From Salvator merianae (taxonomy: Eukaryota; Chordata; Lepidosauria; Squamata; Teiidae), in the NCBI GenBank assembly GCA_003586115.2, contig QVOM02000049.1, positions 16,125,470-16,189,469 on the forward strand: a stretch of DNA of 64,000 nt, written 5' to 3'. Both the position numbers and the translations under genes were made by a program. The notes under the pieces are model-generated. The model worked only from the letters and a program-made list of their open reading frames with translations, made no database searches and had not been told where the DNA came from. This document shows positions 1 to 10,700 of this stretch, piece after piece (the stretch's first letter is position 1; the number at the start of each line of letters is the position of its first letter).

Positions 1-1756
1 CCTTGAAGATGTCTGGCTATGGAAACTGAGGTGAGATGCCAGAGGTTTACACAATTGTGTTGCCTTTTGTTGAGAGTAGAATGCTAGGCTAAGAAGAGAG
101 CTAACTGCTTTCTGTAACAGTCTTTATGACAGTGGGTGAAAAGTTGTTTCCAAATATCAAGGTACCATCATATCTCACGGAGATTGATTTGTGTTCCTGC
201 TTTGTGCCAAGATCCTCTTCCCTGGCCCTCCACACTCCAGACGGAGCTGCAGCTGAATAAAACTGCATGTCCCTATTAGTAAGCTCACATTTGAGTCAAG
301 AAACTCTTTGCATTCCTATGGAGTTCTGTGGACATCCTCATATGTGCCACCAACATTTTAGGATCATACTGGATTCTGTTCTCTTAAGGCATTCTCTTTG
401 GAACAGATGTTGCATGCCTTCTATAGGCTTTCATTTGGTTATAGGGATGTGCATGAAATATCCTAGATGAACTAGAGAGGTCCACGAGGTCCACTGTTAG
501 ACTGAACCCTCTAAAAGGTTTGGGGTTTTCTTCAGTAGCAAACTGTTCTAGGTGAACTAGAGGGGTACATGAAGTCCACCGTTAGACTGAATCCTGCTAA
601 AAGTTTGAGGTTTGGTTAAGTAGCAGACCAAACTAAGGAGTCATGGAAGCAGATGATCCATTCAGTTTGATCCTCCCTCCTCTATTGCACCTCACTAACC
701 CCCGTTGTGTCTGTAGGCTCCTTGCCATCTCCCCTTGCCCTGGACGAGGCTGTTGGTGCTGGCCACACAGTTCTTGCAGAGGCTGCATTCAGCATGCTTT
801 CTTGGTCTGCTGGGCCTTCCAGAGCGTAGACTGCGTGGGTTCTTCCATTTCCTCGAAAGCTAACCTACTTTGCAGAGGGATCCGTGGATGTGCGCTCGGC
901 CATCCACTTGGAAGGCACTTGAGCAGAAGGTTGGGAGCCCCATGGGTGTGATGTGCGGCGACTGCATACGCAGTGGGAGGAGGGGGTTGGGATGCAGTGT
1001 GTGTGTGTGTGTTGCAGACTGTTGAGCCACCTGACTGCTTCATAGAACTGGCTGGTTTTAGATTTTTATGGTGAACTTTTTTGCCTGACAAGTCAGGTGG
1101 GCTCGTTATGAACTGAACAGCCAGTTTTCAGTTTGTGCACATCCCTAGTTTGCTGTTCTTCTTGAAGCGCAAGGAAAAGTCTTCCTTCGCAGGTATAAGC
1201 CGTTGATAAAATCGGTAAGAGGACATACAAAAGTTGTTTCCGGTCTTTGTTTCCTTACGTGGCATTTTGCCTCTTCCCGCCGTCTCCTGTAAGTAGTTCT
1301 TTGCGAGAGGGTTGTAGGGCTGTGCCCGCACTTAGTGTTGATGCCAGTTTCAAGGCACCCTGGGTGGCATACAGCAAGGGCATATGTGCTGCCAGGATGC
1401 CCCCAAACAGTCATCAGGATGGACTCTTCACAAATGCTGGTTTGCTAGCCTCACTGTGTTCTGGCTCTGATTCTTCAGTTGCTGGAGCAGCGCCCAGAAA
1501 TGGTCAGTGGTGTCTGGATGCCACCCCCAGAAGCCCTGGGAAGTGCACTGTGTGCTGATCTTTGACGTTCTGTGAACGGGGGGCGTGGGAGTAGCAGCAC
1601 TCATTCCACTTCTGTGTTCCATCCCACAGTGAAGCCATGCAGGGTGCAGATCCAGTCTAGGGTAGCGCTACAGACATGCCCTGGGTGAACATGCCGCTTT
1701 GGCTTTGTTTTATTATCTCTGAGCACTCATTCCTGTTCCCTGTATCTTGATCCCAG
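1..1756 (+). other. GMPR: GMPR intron (3' part), upstream of the penultimate exon
   Basis: This stretch lies between the window edge and the penultimate GMPR exon and should be intronic. It ends in a normal acceptor (AG at 1755-1756). A hAT-like MITE occupies roughly 442-1147. The rest (1-441 and 1148-1756) shows no exon, no conserved protein frame and no other repeat that I recognise. A short (GT)n run sits near 1000-1014. Confidence 0.75.
442..1147. mobile_element. Non-autonomous hAT-like DNA element (MITE)
   Basis: The stretch starts with TAGGGATGTGCA (442-453) and ends with its exact inverse TGCACATCCCTA (1136-1147), giving a 12 bp terminal inverted repeat. Inside, a segment containing TGAACTAGAG and CCGTTAGACTGAA-type blocks occurs twice in direct order (about 468-515 and 551-600). 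No transposase frame survives. The flanks match only weakly (tttggtta versus gtttgctg), so an 8 bp target duplication is possible but decayed. Several other places in the window begin or end with similar AGGGATGTGCA ends, which suggests a family. Confidence 0.55.
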
Positions 1757-1916
1757 GAGCTGGTGCGGATTTTGTGATGCTTGGGGGCATGTTTGCAGGA
1801 CACGACCAATGCGCTGGAGAAGTCATAGAGAAAAACGGAAAGAAGCTTAAGCTCTTCTATGGGATGAGCTCTGACACAGCTATGAAGAAGCATGCAGGAG
1901 GCGTTGCAGAATACAG
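1757..1916 (+). CDS. GMPR: GMP reductase, penultimate coding exon
   Basis: The 160 bp exon is read as [13 protein letters not shown] through HAGGVAEYR. In human GMPR (345 residues) this corresponds to about residues 233-286. GMP reductase is a cytosolic homotetrameric IMPDH-family TIM barrel that converts GMP to IMP and ammonia with NADPH, so it interconverts guanine and adenine nucleotides in purine salvage. The exon carries the Gly-Gly phosphate-binding turn (VMLGGMF) and the [10 protein letters not shown] loop that contacts the nucleotide. It is flanked by AG at 1755-1756 and GT at 1917-1918. The entry codon is split after its first base, and the exit codon is AG|G, joining exactly to the next exon. 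Upstream exons lie outside the window. No frameshift or stop is seen. GMPR2 is the main alternative, but the neighbouring ATXN1 supports GMPR. Confidence 0.95.
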
Positions 1917-2089
1917 GTACCAAGGTCTACTCTTGGGCTCAGGAATTTTTATCTTCTTCTCCGGCTCTTCACCGTGTACTCAGTGCCAGGTGTTCTAAAT
2001 CTCAAGTGTGATCTAAATCTTGTTATTATCAGGGGACATCATTCTGTACCTCTGACTAGTATAGGGGCCACAGATCTTCACTACAATGC

Positions 2090-2266
2090 TAGGGTGTGAC
2101 AGACCAGGAAAAGGATCTCGGGGTTCTGGTAGACAGCTCAATGATGGTGTTGACCCAGTGTGCAATGGCAGTGAAAAAAGCAAATTCAATTCTAGGGGCA
2201 GTTAGGAAGGGAATAGAAAACAAGTTGGCAAGTGTCATTGTGCCTCTTTATAAATCTACGATGAGG

Positions 2267-2302
<36 letters not shown>

Positions 2303-2900
2303 CATCTCAGAAAGGATATAACAGAACTGGAAAAGATGCAGAAAAGAACAACCAGAATGATCTGGGGCTGAAACACCTTCCTTATGAAATCAGGCTGCAA
2401 CGTCTTGGCCTCTTCAGCCTTGAAAGGCAGTGTTTAAGAGGAGACCTGACTGAAGTATATAAAATCATGCACGGTTTGGAAAAGGTGGGTAGATAAATTT
2501 TTTTTTATCTATTGCACAACACTAGAACCAGGGGTCACTCTATGAAACTGATGGGCAGGAGAGTTAGGACCAACAAGGTTGTCGGTCTATGGAATTTACT
2601 ACTGGAAGAGGCGGTGACAGCAGGCAGCCTGGATTGCTTTAAGAAAGGGTTAGACAAATTCATGGAGGGCAGGTGACTCAATGGCTACTAGAACTGATGC
2701 CTAGTTACTGCTTCCAGGCTGGAGAGACAGGCAGGATGCCTCTAAAGGCCATTTGCAGGGAGTGGAGAGCAGGTGAAGGTTTTGCCATTGTCTTCTACTT
2801 GAGATTGGCCAGAGGCAATTGGTGGGCCTCTGTGTGAGACAGGATGCTGGACTAGATGGGCCGTGGCCTGATCCAGCAGGACTCCTCTTATGTTTTTAGA
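2090..2900 (+). mobile_element. CR1-type LINE, 5'-truncated 3' end, in a GMPR intron
   Basis: A + strand frame from 2096 encodes the C-terminal end of a CR1 reverse transcriptase: [30 protein letters not shown], then after a frameshift LKHLPYEIRLQRLGLFSLE and RGDLTEVYKIMHGL. The untranslated tail follows, with the landmarks TTAGACAAATTCATGG and GATGCTGGACTAGATGGG before 2895. The endonuclease and most of the RT are missing, as in most CR1 copies. Two other copies in the window (47960-48365 and from 63590) match the same tail. The element is not functional. Confidence 0.9.
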
Positions 2901-4651
2901 GTATCCTTGTAGCTTCCCTCCTGCTTCAAACCAGGTATATTGATAATATTAGATGATTCCAATCAAAACCTGTTGATTTAAGTGGACGTCTATGAATCTT
3001 ACTGTGTGATCCTTGGGTTACCAGTTCCATATAGGTCATAGAAGCACATTAAGTAGCACTCTATGCCAGATGATATTGTATTTATATCCCACCATCCTTC
3101 CTAAGAAGACAATGCAGATTATATCTACAAAAGCCTGAGAAAATAGGAAGAAGCCTTGCAAGCATTTCATCTAGGACCAGAAGCCTAGGTGGAAGACGAG
3201 TGCTTTGGAAAAACTGAAAAGAGCAGTTGGCCAGACCTTTGTCGAAGTGGCAGTGCACAGGTTCCAACATTTTCAAAGCCACAAGCCCTGTAACCCAGCG
3301 AGAAGGTAATTTGTTACAAAAAGCAGTAGTCAGATACACAAATCCAAAAACAAATAGTTATCTAACTTTAGACAGTGTTCTTCTGTTTGTTTACAGGGGT
3401 GCCACAGAACAACAGATCAGGTTAGAGCCAACATGTATTTGGGAACTGATGTTGTTTTTATGTGAAAATATTATTCTAGTTGCTTTGTTAATTACCCTGG
3501 CTCTACTTTGTAGGGTGGTGTACAGATATATAAACAAATTATGATCTTTCCTCTGTGTCCTGGGACAACATTCATGACAAGCTGTGCAGACTTTCTTAGA
3601 AATCCAAAGCATGCCCTTAATTATTTACAAATTTATTCCTAGGATGAACGTGTTTGCATGTTTCATTGCCATATTCACACATACAGTTGCCACTTTCGAA
3701 TGTCCATCGTATAATTGTTTGTGCAGTTCACATTACAGTATTGCCATCAGTTATCCTTTATTTATTGTCTAAGAACAAACTGTACTATTAGAACAAGAAT
3801 TTAGTGTCCCTCAGTGAAAACAATGCACTGAAGGTTTATACATTAACTAAAGCTTGCATGTGATTATGGCATCGGTGCAGAATATGGCGGCGTTTCTTAT
3901 GATGTATAGATTGCTACCGGCCAGCAACATGAAAAGTAGCCAGTCTTGCGGGAGACATCTGAAGCATAGATGTTTGACAACTTGCACCAAAGTCTTTAAG
4001 TAGAACGTGCTCCAGAGATTCAGCCTGGCCTCCTGACATAAGCATAAGCATTCAGAATATGGGATCCTATTGTATCTGGCTTGCAACAGGGCTGAAGGAA
4101 GAGGATTTAGGTGAGAGAGAGTATATACCCTGCACTCTTTTGGAGTACACAATACTCTTTATTTAAATGGTTCGCTATGCAGGAACTTTGATCAATAAAA
4201 TAGCATGCAGGTATTTCGCAGTTGTCATTTTGGAGAGTCACATCCTGAAGCTGCTTTTTGATGATTTCTTGAGCTGTAGATCAGTCCACTGCTTTGGTGT
4301 CCCTCCTGGCTTTCCTTGGAGGCCGAAAGGGGCGGTCCAGCACTGGCCATCATGTGGACACACAGCCCTGTGCCCAGTGTGGTCCTCCTGGGAGACGTAT
4401 CCAAGGAGTAAAATAAAAGGGTGTGGCTGATTCGAAAGGCCTCACAAATCTCACCAACGTGAAATCTGCACACCCCTACTTTCTAGACCAGACGGGTGAC
4501 TTTTCAGTTAGAAATATAAATAAAAATGGCGGTGCAAGACAGCCTGTATCAAAAACGTTTTCATGAACGCGTTTCTTAGAAATGCAAATATAGATTTCAT
4601 TTTATCAGCAGGAACATCGACCGGTGTCAACCAATGTTTCTTCATCCGCAG
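2901..4651 (+). other. GMPR: Last GMPR intron, remainder
   Basis: This part of the last intron ends at a pyrimidine-bearing acceptor (TTTCTTCATCCGCAG, AG at 4650-4651). A fragment near 3490-3545 resembles the 3' tail of L2-type LINEs (TAGGGTGGTGTACAG followed by an A-rich end). A partial MITE end (GCACACCCCTA) lies near 4468-4479. Otherwise I see nothing in it. Confidence 0.7.
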
Positions 4652-4832
4652 GGCTTCAGAGGGAAAGACGGTGGAAGTGCCTTACCGAGGGAACGTGGAA
4701 GATACAATCCGTGATATTCTAGGCGGGCTGCGATCTACGTGCACCTACGTGGGAGCTGCCAAGCTGAAAGAGCTTAGTCGAAGGACGACGTTTATTCGAG
4801 TGACTCAGCAGCACAGCCAAGTCTTCCACTAG
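4652..4832 (+). CDS. GMPR: GMP reductase, last coding exon with stop codon
   Basis: The exon completes the split Arg codon and reads [14 protein letters not shown] through [13 protein letters not shown], ending HSQVFH and TAG at 4830-4832. It corresponds to about human residues 286-345, so the C terminus has the family's normal length. It contains the RASEG segment (with the preceding exon) that contacts GMP and NADPH, and the [14 protein letters not shown] stretch, whose YVGA contributes to the dinucleotide site. The last few residues differ from mammalian GMPR, which is the least constrained part. The acceptor AG is at 4650-4651. The coding sequence is intact, so the gene looks functional as far as visible. 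Confidence 0.96.
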
Positions 4833-5420
4833 CCACAGCGTAAAAAGCCCCGAGCTGCAACGCTTCCTGGCTACAGCTGTTTCGCCTCTCTTGGGGCAGC
4901 ACAGGTTTCTGCTGGCGCACGCCAGACTGGGAAAGGAAGTAGGTTGATTTCTCAAATGTTTGTTGCAGCAGTGGGCGAAGCGCAAGGAGGACAAGCCATA
5001 AACTGCAGCTTCTTCCATTTTTATTTTTTGGGTTCAAAAGACAGCAGCAGTCTTTCTTCCTAGCTGCCTCTATTTAAAAAGAGAAAGCCCTAGTTTGATC
5101 TTTTCATGAAAGCCACCTAGACCTCCATTCTGTTGGAACAATGCCTCTTAGTGAGTTTAAGCAGATCTACCCCAGCTTTTACCGCCGAGTGGCTGGTTTC
5201 TGCTCCCGCAGCCTCGTATGGAACTTGGAGCAAAAAGGTGGAAGAGACAAGACTGACAACAGCAGGTGTTTGTTGCGGTGGTCTTGCTCCAGCATGACGG
5301 CTTCGGACTAGCTCCCCTGCGCTCCAAGATGCTGCACTGTGACATTAAGTGCTTGATTTCCAAGGTATGCTGATACATTGATGTTCCCAAAAATGGCTGA
5401 TTAAACTGTTGCATTCATTT
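4833..5420 (+). other. GMPR: GMPR 3' untranslated region
   Basis: About 590 bp between the stop codon and a candidate poly(A) signal. No repeat is recognisable here. A - strand LINE begins immediately after, and its A/T-rich tail starts near 5416-5440, so the mature end of the GMPR transcript is inferred to lie just before or at that junction. The length fits the short 3'UTR of a transcript of under 2 kb. The boundary is an inference. Confidence 0.6.
5400..5405 (+). terminator. GMPR: Candidate GMPR polyadenylation signal ATTAAA
   Basis: ATTAAA is the common variant hexamer and is followed by a T/G-rich stretch (ctgttgcattcattttattg). It is the first reasonable signal after the stop. The AATAAA at 5476-5481 lies inside the adjoining LINE tail and is less likely to be the original signal, although it could serve as an alternative. 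Confidence 0.5.
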
Positions 5421-6640
5421 TATTGTAATATTTTATTTATTTCATTAGATTTGTATCCTGCCCTTCACAGCATTCAATAAAAACAATATGAATAAATATA
5501 GAGTAAAAATCATTAAAATCTAACCTTCTCTGTCTCCCCCTCCCCCAGTAGGGCTACATTCAGAGGAAGCTAAGTATCAAAATCCTGGGGGAAGATATAT
5601 GTTTTAACCAGGTGCTGAAAACCATATAATGTTGGCACCTGGTCTGTTTCCAGAGGAAGACTATTCCAAAACCTGGGGCCACCACAGAGAAGGCCTTCTC
5701 GTGTGCCATCACACTTCGTGCCTCTGTGAGTGGCAGAACGACAAGGCCCTTCTCTTTGAATCTTAGGTCTATATGGAAGAAGGTAGTCCTTTAGATATTT
5801 GGGACCCAGGCTGTTTTGGGCTTTATACATGTCGGCAACAGCATCTTGCATCGAGCTCAGCAGTGAAGTGGTCAGCACTGCGGTTCTTTTAGGACTGGCA
5901 TGATGTGCAACCTGCCGGAGACTCCCATCGGCAGTCGAGCTGCTATGTCCGGCACTAGTTCCAGGTTTTGGACCATTTTCAAGGAGAGTCCCACGTAGAG
6001 CACATCACAGTAGCCTAGTCTGGAGGTTACCAGAATGTGAATCATTATGACCAAGTTGTCCCTCTCAAGGACAGGCTGAAGCTGGTGAATGAGTCAGAGA
6101 TGGAGGTAATCACTGCTGGCTACCACTGAGCCTCAAGCAACAGCACTGAATGCAGAAGCGCCCTCAGATCACACCCCCTTCCTTTCTGGGGCAAATCAGC
6201 CCCAGCGAGAATCGGATGCCTTCTAATTTCGTGGACCTGAAACTTCTTGTCGCATGTTACCTCTGCCTTGTCCAGATTCAATTTATTGCTCCACATCTAG
6301 CCCATTACTGCCTCCATTGAGAAAACAAGCACCTCCGCTGCCTCCCCGACTGAGAAGGAGGCAGAGTTGCGTTCAATCGGCGCAGTGATGGCAGCTCACT
6401 CCACATTTCTGGATGATCTCTCCCAGTAGCTTCATATAGATGTTAAAAGGCATAGGGGACAAAACGGATCCCTGGAGAACTCCATATGAGAGTTCCCATA
6501 GAATCAAATAAAAATTCCCCATTGCTACCTTTTGGCAAATTTTGCCTTGGAGATGGGAAGAAAGCCACTGTAGGACAGTGCCTCTAAGTCCCAAGGCCTT
6601 TTCGAACTTGCCAGTAGTGAGCGTCAGGAAAGCTTATTTG
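5421..6640 (-). mobile_element. L2-type LINE fragment (reverse transcriptase remnant)
   Basis: Read on the - strand, broken frames show the RT fragment LSYGVLQGSVLSPMPFNIYM (6373-6594; the PQG box is LQG here and the YADD box is altered to HCAD). Next comes a YCDVLYVGL segment (5872-6054), then the C-terminal tail LGPKYLKDYLLPYRP and PRFWNSLPLETDQVP (5570-5878), and finally an A/T-rich 3' tail ending near 5421. Several stops and frameshifts show that it is dead. The 5' end is truncated. Similar C-terminal fragments lie at 38045-38830 and 44770-45240. The assignment to L2 rather than another CR1-group clade is by resemblance only. Confidence 0.85.
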
Positions 6641-7030
6641 TCAAATGCTGCTGCGTTTCGTGGCGGCCTTGGCGATCGGGAGCAGACTGCAGCTGCTCCT
6701 GATCACTACCTGCTATGGAGCACAAAATTGTGCTGAACTGCTCCCGGTACACTGCGTTTGCACCTGCTTCCGGGTGCTGGCACAGCTGTGCCTGTGCCAT
6801 CATGCAGCTGTATTTTTGTGCATCATTCCCAGTCTCCGTGGTAGTGGTCGGAAGCATCCCGGCTACCGTCACGGTGCAGGGCACCAGCATTCGCATTGTG
6901 AATGCTGGCATCCTGCTGCCAGTCTTTTCTATGGCCCCACAGTGCAGACGGTGTCCACGCTGTGAGGCCTGTTCCACTATAAAACAGGATAATTATCCTG
7001 TTCTACAGTGGTAAGTGCGAACAGGCCGCC
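6641..7030. other. GC-richer intergenic stretch ending in a palindrome
   Basis: This stretch is richer in GC than its surroundings and holds three overlapping open frames of about 100 codons on both strands. None resembles a protein I know, so I do not call a gene. Its right edge contains a 38 bp near-perfect palindrome inside a looser inverted repeat bounded by GGCCTGTTC and GAACAGGCC. It may be the end of a DNA transposon. Confidence 0.4.
6974..7011. repeat. 38 bp near-perfect palindrome
   Basis: CCACTATAAAACAGGATAA is followed directly by its inverse with two mismatches (TTATCCTGTTCTACAGTGG). The centre AACAGGATAATTATCCTGTT is a perfect 20 bp palindrome. It could be a transposon terminus or a hairpin-forming site. 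No function is claimed. Confidence 0.8.
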
Positions 7031-8269
7031 AGTCTCTGAAATCCTTCCAACAAAATACCATGGCCACAGTACAAAAGCCGCTGAGAGATGAAGGAGAAGC
7101 ATCAGGATTGCATTGCCCTGTCCTTCTCCTGATAAAGGGCATTCATCAGGGTGAGCAGGACCCTTTGCTACAGGAGATATTACAGAATTTTTTAAAGTGA
7201 AGACATGAGACAGAATGTTAGTGGCTGTTATTTCTCAGGTCCCATTTAATAAGGACAGAGAACACAGCACTGCTTTGTATGTTTTTAGATCTGTGCCCTA
7301 GGGTACAGATAAGATAGTCTCATTCCATTTTTCCAGTTAAAGTGCTTTGGAAATCCAAGAAAAGACAACTGGCAGAATCACTGCTCTTTTTTTAAACCCT
7401 AATCAAACTCTTGAAGCCCGGGGTTGCGGATGCCGAAGAGTTGCAGAGGAGGGACGCTGTGCTGATGACAAACCAATTGTACCTGCTATTTTATTTTTGT
7501 CAAAATAGCTGTCCTTGGGAAGAACTGTGGCATCTCTTTCGAGCGCAACAGTACTATTAAAAATGTCATTGGAATGAACTAGTCACGTAAAGGCTGGTTT
7601 CCTGGATCTGTTTGCTGGTTAGTTACACAACCTGTTTCCTGCTTGGTTCCCACCTGTTTTCTGGAGGTTACAGACACCATTGCTTACCTACCTTCTGCAG
7701 TAGACCTGAACAGCTATTTCCTTCTGACATTATGGTCATCGGGGCCTTAGGCAGGGAAGTCAGCTTGGATCCCATCACAACATTTCCCATATGTATTTAC
7801 TTTTGTGCATTGAAATAGAAGTGTGGGTGAATTTATGTAGAATAAAATTAAAGCTTGCCGTTGGATAAAGCTGGCAGAGGGAACAGGACTTGTCACTGGC
7901 AAAAAATGCTGGGAGATGTCATTTCATTATGAGCTTGTAGAGCAGCCCATGAACATAAACAGCCTTAGAAACATAAACAGCCTTCCTTTGAAAAGCTGAA
8001 TCCACAGGGAAAATGTGGCAGGCAAGTGAGACGGAGGTATGGCTACCGCTGAGCCGCTCGAGGACAAGCATTCGTCTAGCTGTGGCCTCAACTCTGCAGA
8101 TGAGTTGAAAAGAACCTAGAAATGCATAATCTAGACTGGAGTCCAGAATGAAGGAAAACTTGTCAGAGAATGATGTCTCAAATCTTGCCAGCAAGTTTGT
8201 ATATTCCTGGAATAGCAAGGAACAAAACACTACTTGTTGGATGGGTTTTAAAGTGTCCAGTAGTGATAG

Positions 8270-8550
8270 AGAAATCTGCCTGAAAAGCAAAGGGTTGTTG
8301 GTTTGATCCACAGCGTCTCCCTGGAAGTAGGCAATGGCAAACCACTTCTGTGTCTGGGAGTGGCTGCAGCTCAGTGGTAGAGCAAACTGCCTGGAAAGCA
8401 GAGCGTTGCCAGTTCGATCCCCAGCCTCTCCTCAGAAGCAGGCAATGGCAAACCACTTCTGTATCTCTGCCAGGTGCATAGAGGTGCCCATGCGGTTATC
8501 CAGGAGCTGGGCACGAATAGATGGTACCTAACAACATCAATACTGGTAGA
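8270..8550 (+). mobile_element. tRNA-derived SINE (Sauria-SINE-like) with a partial second unit
   Basis: GCTCAGTGGTAGAGC at 8362-8376 is a pol III A box of tRNA type, and AGTTCGATCCCC near 8410-8421 is the matching B box. The 3' part (GGAGCTGGGCACGAATAGATGG then TACCTAACAACATC) resembles the Bov-B-derived tail of squamate Sauria SINEs. The block GGCAATGGCAAACCACTTCT occurs twice (8329 onward and 8442 onward), and a second B-box-like GGTTTGATCC precedes the first block, so a partial unit sits in tandem upstream. This element is one of the better indications of a squamate source. Confidence 0.7.
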
Positions 8551-8994
8551 GTATTGAACTGATGTTAGCATAGTCTCATCTTTCCATCCGTTGTCTCTTA
8601 CTTGGCTTATTGTGGGCTGTAAAAAGCAGACAAACTGGACCCTTAGCAATTGCATCTGGGCCTTTGTGGTAAATTGGCACAATTTATGGGTCTCTCCACT
8701 TGTAACAAATGGCATTGAAAGCTGTCATGGAAGGCTGTAAGACACTGTCTGACAGAAAGCAAACAGGATATACATAGCTGCTGGAACTACCGTGGGGGAT
8801 CATTCCGAACAAGATATTATGCGTTTTTCGAAACAGCTGCCATACATTACTAGTCAGATCATTATGGTTTTACTACAACTCACGCTTGGGCGCGAAAAGG
8901 AAGGATCGGTAGGTCTTGCTTCCAAACACATGCGCACACGCACATACAGAGGACTGTGTAGTAAGGACTCACTTTCTCTTGTGAGCTGCGACAG

Positions 8995-9079
8995 TATGGA
9001 GGCACGGAGGCCCCGCGAACAGTGATCGTGTACTTCCGCCAGTTATGAACACCCACCCTTAAAGCCACGGGCTGCTGCT
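8995..9079. mobile_element. Half copy (right arm) of the 183 bp hAT MITE family
   Basis: The segment from TATGGAGGC to CCACGGGCTGCTGCTG matches the right arm of the complete element at 10518-10700 with scattered substitutions, such as GAACACCCACCCTTAAAG versus GAACACCCGCCCTTAAAG. No left arm is present upstream, so this is a fragment. Confidence 0.7.
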
Positions 9080-10517
9080 GACAGATATAAAATACAAACG
9101 TTTAAAACCTGTGCTTACGGCTGCGTCTGCTTTCTGCCCCTTTCTGTTAGGCAGCATAATGCTGTCACGCCACTTTGATGTTCTTTGCATCATCTTGTAC
9201 ACGTGTAAAAAGATTGCAATGGAACCCACACACAACTTCTACCCTCCACTGCTGCCTCCCATCACTGGCTGAATCTTCCTAAAGGACATGGCAGTACTGT
9301 AAACATTCCTGCTCGAAAAGCTGCTTCCTTCTAGTTGCATGCAAGGGAAGGCAGACAAAAAGTATCATGCCCACAACAATACTAAATGACTGTCATACGG
9401 TGTGGATGTTGTGCGCGAAATGCGTCTCTATATCTGAACTGTTCAGATGAATTTTGATAAGAGAAAAAGATTATTACATGATCGGTGACGGCACACTTGC
9501 CACAACGTAGCTTTTGTTCACAGGTGAGCTCTTACATTGCTCTGACAACACGAAGACCCTTCTCTTGGCTGTTTCCATGCCACTCCTTTAAGTCAAATAG
9601 GGAGTAGCTGCTGATAGAGGGTCTTTGCTTGCTTGCTCCGTTTGGTTGATGTAATTTCATTTCTCCCCTGAAGCAAGCTAAATTGAACTTGTGTTCATCT
9701 GTGCCTGAGGGTAAGAGTGAGGGCTCCACAGCTTTCCAGATAGATGTTGGATTCTATCTCTTACCAGCACCACCTGGGACAGTTAATGATCAGTTGTACT
9801 GCGGCAACACTGAAAGGGGCAGCACCATCCAAAGGCAAACATAATAGGTAGACAACACAGGAGTAGGTCATATGATGGTAAGGATTTTGTGAAGCAGCTC
9901 TAGGAGTCAACTGTAGCTTGTTTGCCTACGAGGGCAGCTCAACACCTACGCTCCAGAAACAGGCTTCCTAATCTTGCCTTAGAATTCTGGCCCCTGTCCT
10001 GCCACTATGGGCTGCATTTCCAAGGCACCAGCCTACTTCCCAGTCCCTCCTAGCTTCAGGCAGGGTAGCCTTGGAAGGGCAGTCTGATGGCTCCACTGCT
10101 GTCCCCAAGGCCGTTGTCTTGAACTTTGCGCCTACGCTCAGACAGCCTCCTTGCTCTCTCTGTGCCGGCACCTAAGTTTTCAGAGCTGCTTTTCACGTGC
10201 TGAAGTTTTTGCAGCATGGAGGGGGACTGAACTTGCTCCATGTCCCCTCACAACCTTCCGATGTGAGGTGCTGTGGAGACGATCTGACTTCGATGCGCTT
10301 CCAAGCCGCTTTGAATGTCGCATGGAAATGCAGCCTATAAGTACATACGTATAAGCAAAAGGCAATTGAGCTGTACAATCTACTGTTCACTTTCACACCT
10401 TCTTCCCGTTTCCAGTGCATCCTTCGTTTTATGAAGCCAGATCCTCAAGATACAGTTTGTTTAGTATTTTGCACAATAGCTTTTAAAAAATGTTTTCTAA
10501 GGATGTATGGTGATAAC

Positions 10518-10700
10518 CAGCGGCGGCCCGTGCCTTTAAGGGCGGGTGTTCGCGCAAGTGCCATGGCCGTTCGCGGGGCCTCCGGGCCTCCGTAGTGACA
10601 CAGCAGGCGACCTGCTGTGTCACTATGGAGGCCCAGAGGCCCCGCGAACGGCCATGGCACTCGCGCGAACACCCGCCCTTAAAGGCACGGGCCGCCGCTG
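10518..10700. mobile_element. hAT-type MITE, near-perfect 183 bp palindrome with 8 bp target duplication
   Basis: The element starts CAGCGGCGGCCCGTG and ends with the inverse, CACGGGCCGCCGCTG. Its two arms of about 90 bp are complementary with only about three mismatches, all transitions. It is flanked by GTGATAAC on both sides (10510-10517 and 10701-10708), an exact 8 bp duplication. The 8 bp duplication and CAG...CTG ends are hallmarks of the hAT superfamily. It is extremely GC- and CpG-rich compared with its surroundings. It has no coding capacity, so it must have moved with a transposase encoded elsewhere. The near-perfect arms suggest a recent insertion. Confidence 0.92.

Noticed and set aside
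2096..2496. Reverse transcriptase-like frames as a host gene
   Set aside because: They are CR1 LINE remnants with frameshifts and a typical CR1 3' tail.
5476..5481. AATAAA as the main GMPR poly(A) signal
   Set aside because: It lies inside the tail of the adjoining - strand LINE. ATTAAA at 5400-5405 precedes the insertion.
6645..7014. Overlapping frames of about 100 codons as a possible gene
   Set aside because: They lie on both strands in GC-rich sequence with no family resemblance and no splice signals. A transposon remnant is more likely.
8358..8425. tRNA gene
   Set aside because: The A and B boxes are present, but the clover-leaf arms do not close and the tail is SINE-like, so it is a SINE.
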